DNA of 35,143 nt from Merdicola sp048393175. GTDB taxonomy: Bacteria > Bacillota > Clostridia > TANB77 > CAG-508. The stretch spans positions 1-35,143 of the forward strand of contig DBFJJM010000117.1 of assembly GCA_048393175.1 (NCBI GenBank), in the 5' to 3' direction. This document shows, piece after piece, positions 32,340 through 35,143 of this stretch; the first letter of the stretch is position 1, and each line of letters opens with the position of its first letter. The position numbers were made by a program, and so were the translations under genes. A model generated the notes under the pieces. The model did not search any database. It had not been told where the DNA came from and was given only the letters and a program-made list of their open reading frames with translations.

Positions 32340-33749
32340 TTATGGATATTGCTTAGCGAGAGTAGAAATAGCTTGTGCATAAATAATGCTACTATTTACT
32401 AAGGTGTCTATTTTAATAAATTCATCTGCTTGATGGCATAAATCCTTATCTTCTGGTAGATTTGCTCCAAAAGAAACGCAATTTGGAAAAGCTCTAGCAT
32501 AAGTTGCTCCTCCTGTAGTAATCGGACTATCATTTCTATTTAATACTTGGTTATAAATATCGCAAAGAGTCGTAACTAAATAACTTTCTTTATCGATAGA
32601 AAGGGGTTCCATCTTTTTTACAATACGAAGTGTTAAATCATCATATAAATCTGCTATTTCTTGAAAACGTTTTTCAATTACGTTTAGTGAAGTTTTAACA
32701 GGAACACGAAGATTCATAATAATTCGGATAGAATCTTGGTCAAATTCAAAATTACCAACATTTAACGTTAATGCTCCAGATTCATCTTTTGTATCTTTGA
32801 ATCCTAAACCTTCTCCATGAATTTGTGTATGGATATATTTTTTGAAACTATCTAACAAAGCAAAACTTTCTTTGTACATATTAAAGACATCAGATAACAC
32901 AACAATTAAAGGAGAAATGGCATTTTTTCCTTCTTCTGGGAAAGCTGCATGAGCAGAGATGCCATGTGAACTTAGTTTAATATGTCTAGAATCAATTTGG
33001 TATACATCAATAGAATACTTATATTGGTCAATAATAGTTTGTAAATCTTTCATAAAAATAGAAGGAGTAATATTTTCTGATAATTGTAATACGACATTAC
33101 CTATTTTAGGGACAACATTTTCTGGGTTATGATTACAATCAATATCGGTAATTAAAATATCTCTATTTTGACTATAAAGTTGTTTCCATGCTACAGTAAG
33201 AATTCCCTTTTCCGCATAAATGACAGGAAAATCGGCGTCTGGACTAAAGCCAATGGTAGGGATTTCTTCGCACTTTTTATAATGTTCAATGCATTTCCAA
33301 CCATCTTCTTCATTCAGACCTAAAATAAGACGGACACGTTTTTGAATGGTGCAAGTGTCTGCTACTGCTTTCATGGCATAAAGGGCAGAAATAACAGGTC
33401 CTTTATCATCAATGGCACCACGACCATATATTTTGCTGTCTATTATACTAGGGCAAAAGGCCGAATAAGTCCAATCTTCATCGGCAGGAACGACATCTAG
33501 ATGTCCAATGATTCCAATTAATTCTTCTCCTTGTCCAAATTCAATATAACCACAATAACCATCTAAATTCTTGGTACGAAAACCTAATTTTTGTCCTAAA
33601 GAAAGCATGTATTGTAATGCTTTGGAGCAATCTTTACCAAACGGCATGCCTAGCTGATTGGTTGGAGTAGAAATACTAGGAAATTTAATTAGCTCACATA
33701 GATTTCCAATCATATCATCTTTATAGGAAAGAATTTGTTCTTTAAACAT
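32340..33749 (-). CDS. pepV: PepV-like M20 dipeptidase
   Basis: This 469-residue cytoplasmic zinc peptidase releases amino acids from dipeptides. The M20 metal sites are present: His and Asp in IGHLDVVP, Asp in YGRGAIDDKGP, the Glu pair in LNEEDGWKC, Asp in SPDADFPVIYAEKG, and a C-terminal His in CHQADEF. The DADFPVIYAEKG motif and the length are typical of the PepV branch. AAGGAGGT lies seven bases before the ATG. It is transcribed alone from a promoter at 33773-33801. Confidence 0.93.
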   Translation of the reverse strand: MFKEQILSYKDDMIGNLCELIKFPSISTPTNQLGMPFGKDCSKALQYMLSLGQKLGFRTKNLDGYCGYIEFGQGEELIGIIGHLDVVPADEDWTYSAFCPSIIDSKIYGRGAIDDKGPVISALYAMKAVADTCTIQKRVRLILGLNEEDGWKCIEHYKKCEEIPTIGFSPDADFPVIYAEKGILTVAWKQLYSQNRDILITDIDCNHNPENVVPKIGNVVLQLSENITPSIFMKDLQTIIDQYKYSIDVYQIDSRHIKLSSHGISAHAAFPEEGKNAISPLIVVLSDVFNMYKESFALLDSFKKYIHTQIHGEGLGFKDTKDESGALTLNVGNFEFDQDSIRIIMNLRVPVKTSLNVIEKRFQEIADLYDDLTLRIVKKMEPLSIDKESYLVTTLCDIYNQVLNRNDSPITTGGATYARAFPNCVSFGANLPEDKDLCHQADEFIKIDTLVNSSIIYAQAISTLAKQYP

Positions 33750-33772
33750 AAATTACCTCCTTGTTTTTTTAA

Positions 33773-33801
33773 AGAATATACTTATTCTTTCGAGAAGTCA
33801 A
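33773..33801 (-). promoter_or_regulatory. pepV promoter
   Basis: On the minus strand, TTGACT (33801-33796) and TATTCT (33778-33773) are separated by 17 bases, 24 bases before the start codon. It is back to back with the TPR gene promoter. Confidence 0.7.
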
Positions 33802-33825
33802 GAAAAGAAAAAACAAAAGCCTATC

Positions 33826-33854
33826 TTGACAGATTTACATAAATATATTACTAT
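33826..33854 (+). promoter_or_regulatory. Promoter of the TPR gene
   Basis: A consensus TTGACA (33826-33831) and TACTAT (33849-33854) are separated by 17 bases, 36 bases before the start codon. Confidence 0.75.
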
Positions 33855-33889
33855 AGAACGTAGTAGTAAGAAAGAAGAGGAGCAAATAG

Positions 33890-35143
33890 ATGGAATCCCT
33901 ACCACTATATTATTATCAAAAAGCAAAGGAATATCAAAAAAAAGACCCTGAAAAATATTTGGACTATATGATGCGTTATTTAAGCTGCCAAAAGGTGGGT
34001 ATCTCAGCAACCAATCTTTTTCAGATGGCACAAGCATATGGAAAACTAAATCATAAAAAAGAGCAAGAAACGTTACTTCAAATTGCTATAGAGTTGAACC
34101 AAAATGATGTATATTGTAAAACAGATTTAGCAAAATTATTAGACGAAAAAGGGGAAACAAAAAAAGCAAAAGCATTGTTAGAAGAGGTGATACAAAAAAC
34201 GCCAGAGGATTTATATGCAAAGGAGCTTTTAGCCTATATTCAAAGAAAAGAAGGGGATAGGTTAGCAGAAGAGGAAAATTTAAGACAAATGTTAAAGCTT
34301 AATCCAGAAGATAGACAGACAGCACAAAGACTAGCACAGAACTTAAAAAAGCAAGGAAGACTAGAAGAAGCAGAAACTATTTTACAGGGTCTTATTCAAG
34401 AAGAAAATAGTAAACTAGAAGATAAATTAGATTTAGCCAGTATATTAATTAAAAAAGGAAATACCACAAAGGATGATAGGAAAAAGGCTATCTCTCTTGC
34501 AGAAGAAGTGTTAAGAAAAGACCCGGATAATATTACTGCTAAGCTTATTATAGCTAGAGGAATTGGAAATATTCAACAAGCAGAAGAGTTGTTATTACAG
34601 ATAAGACAAACAGCACCTGATAATGTCAAAGTAGGAGTAAAACTAGCTAATGTGTATCAAAAAAAGGGGCAGTACCAAGAGGCAAAAGGAGTAATAGCAG
34701 AACTGATGAATTATCATCCTAATAACGCTACTCTTCGTGTTAGAATGCAATGGCTTACTGCTACCCAGCAAGAAAAGAAAGAAGATATAGTGCTGTATCG
34801 CTATATTTTAGACCATATGGATAGTGATTTATATAACGAAGAAAGAAATAGAAAGGACCATGCAAGAGAAATAAAAACAAAAAGATTTCATGGCGTTTTT
34901 ACTGCTGATAGGGAAGAATTTTTTAAACATATCGAGTTAGAAAAAGGAAGAAAAAAAGAAGGTAAAAACTGTGATATTTATTGTTTTGACCAGCCTAATT
35001 GTGCTTATGAAGGAGGAACACAAGGAGATCACCATAGTTTAAACTACATTACCATAATAACGAAACCAAATACTTCTGAAATAATAAATCTTTTTCCAAG
35101 TGATGAAACCGTAAAACAAAAAGAAAGAGAAGAGGAAGCAAGA
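33890..35143 (+). CDS. TPR-repeat protein, cut by the window end
   Basis: The frame is open for 418 codons from ATG 33890 (GAGGAG seven bases upstream) to the last base, so the true length is unknown. From about residue 40 to 300 it consists of tetratricopeptide-type helical repeats (KGETKKAKALLEEVIQKTPE, QGRLEEAETILQGLI, KGQYQEAKGVIAELM), normally a protein-protein scaffold. The region after about 355 is different: KRFHGVFTADREEFFKH then cysteine-containing CDIYCFDQPNCAYEGG and two His (DHHSL). No signal peptide or membrane helix is seen, so it is probably cytoplasmic. Function unknown. Confidence 0.85.
   Translation, partial: MESLPLYYYQKAKEYQKKDPEKYLDYMMRYLSCQKVGISATNLFQMAQAYGKLNHKKEQETLLQIAIELNQNDVYCKTDLAKLLDEKGETKKAKALLEEVIQKTPEDLYAKELLAYIQRKEGDRLAEEENLRQMLKLNPEDRQTAQRLAQNLKKQGRLEEAETILQGLIQEENSKLEDKLDLASILIKKGNTTKDDRKKAISLAEEVLRKDPDNITAKLIIARGIGNIQQAEELLLQIRQTAPDNVKVGVKLANVYQKKGQYQEAKGVIAELMNYHPNNATLRVRMQWLTATQQEKKEDIVLYRYILDHMDSDLYNEERNRKDHAREIKTKRFHGVFTADREEFFKHIELEKGRKKEGKNCDIYCFDQPNCAYEGGTQGDHHSLNYITIITKPNTSEIINLFPSDETVKQKEREEEAR

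Overview
The window is chromosomal DNA from a low-GC, endospore-forming member of the Firmicutes, most likely an uncultured clostridial lineage. The evidence is the AT-rich codon use, strong AGGAGG ribosome binding sites, sporulation genes (pdaA-like, yqfC, yqfD, an alpha/beta SASP, spoIVB, spoVG) and a clostridial-type agr system. No rRNA, tRNA, CRISPR array, insertion sequence or integrase was recognised.

Layout. (1) 1-3280: an agr quorum-sensing locus, with agrB-agrD on + facing agrA-agrC on -. The pairs share a perfect 20-bp bidirectional hairpin terminator. (2) 3451-7018: a pdaA-like deacetylase, yqfC, yqfD and a 408-residue charged protein of unknown function. (3) 7103-9538: ybeY, dgkA, a YerB/DUF3048 protein and a small orphan membrane protein. 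(4) About 9878-10081: an untranslated stretch with its own extended -10 promoter and a very strong terminator, probably a structured ~200-nt RNA. (5) 10183-12919: era, yqzL, recO, a two-helix membrane peptide and long-form hpf. Regions 2, 3 and 5 follow the order yqfC-yqfD-(phoH-pgpH)-ybeY-dgkA-(cdd)-era-yqzL-recO known from Bacillus, with phoH, pgpH and cdd missing and the unknown protein in their place. (6) 13094-15279: a promoter-to-terminator two-gene cassette resembling RloA/RloB (AbiL-like) defence, whose second gene has a nonsense codon. (7) 15293-16607: a SASP gene with a textbook sigma-G promoter, divergent from a frameshifted Cof-type HAD phosphatase. (8) 16722-28554: a 12-kb Tad/Flp-like secretion or pilus locus. 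It has a CpaB-like SAF protein, two MinD/CpaE-like proteins with degenerate P-loops, a membrane-anchored TadA/CpaF ATPase, a large TadB/TadC-like membrane protein, five short leaderless pilin-like paralogues, a TadE/DUF4320-like protein and a 551-residue anchored surface protein. (9) 28683-35143: frameshifted spoIVB, convergent murC, spoVG with a sigma-H promoter, a 64-residue orphan with atypical codons, a PepV-like dipeptidase and the start of a TPR protein that runs off the window.

How the parts fit. Quorum sensing, sporulation and cell-surface functions dominate. A Spo0A-box match lies between agrA and the deacetylase gene, and a weaker one lies inside the promoter of the Tad-like operon, so both may be tied to the transition state. 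The most system-like novelty is region 8: a Tad machine whose pilin candidates start directly with a hydrophobic helix (usually MENA) and lack a class III leader, with no prepilin peptidase or secretin encoded nearby. Three genes are interrupted by single-base changes (rloB, the HAD gene, spoIVB). That suggests either assembly errors or real decay, and it must be settled before the strain's sporulation or defence abilities are inferred.
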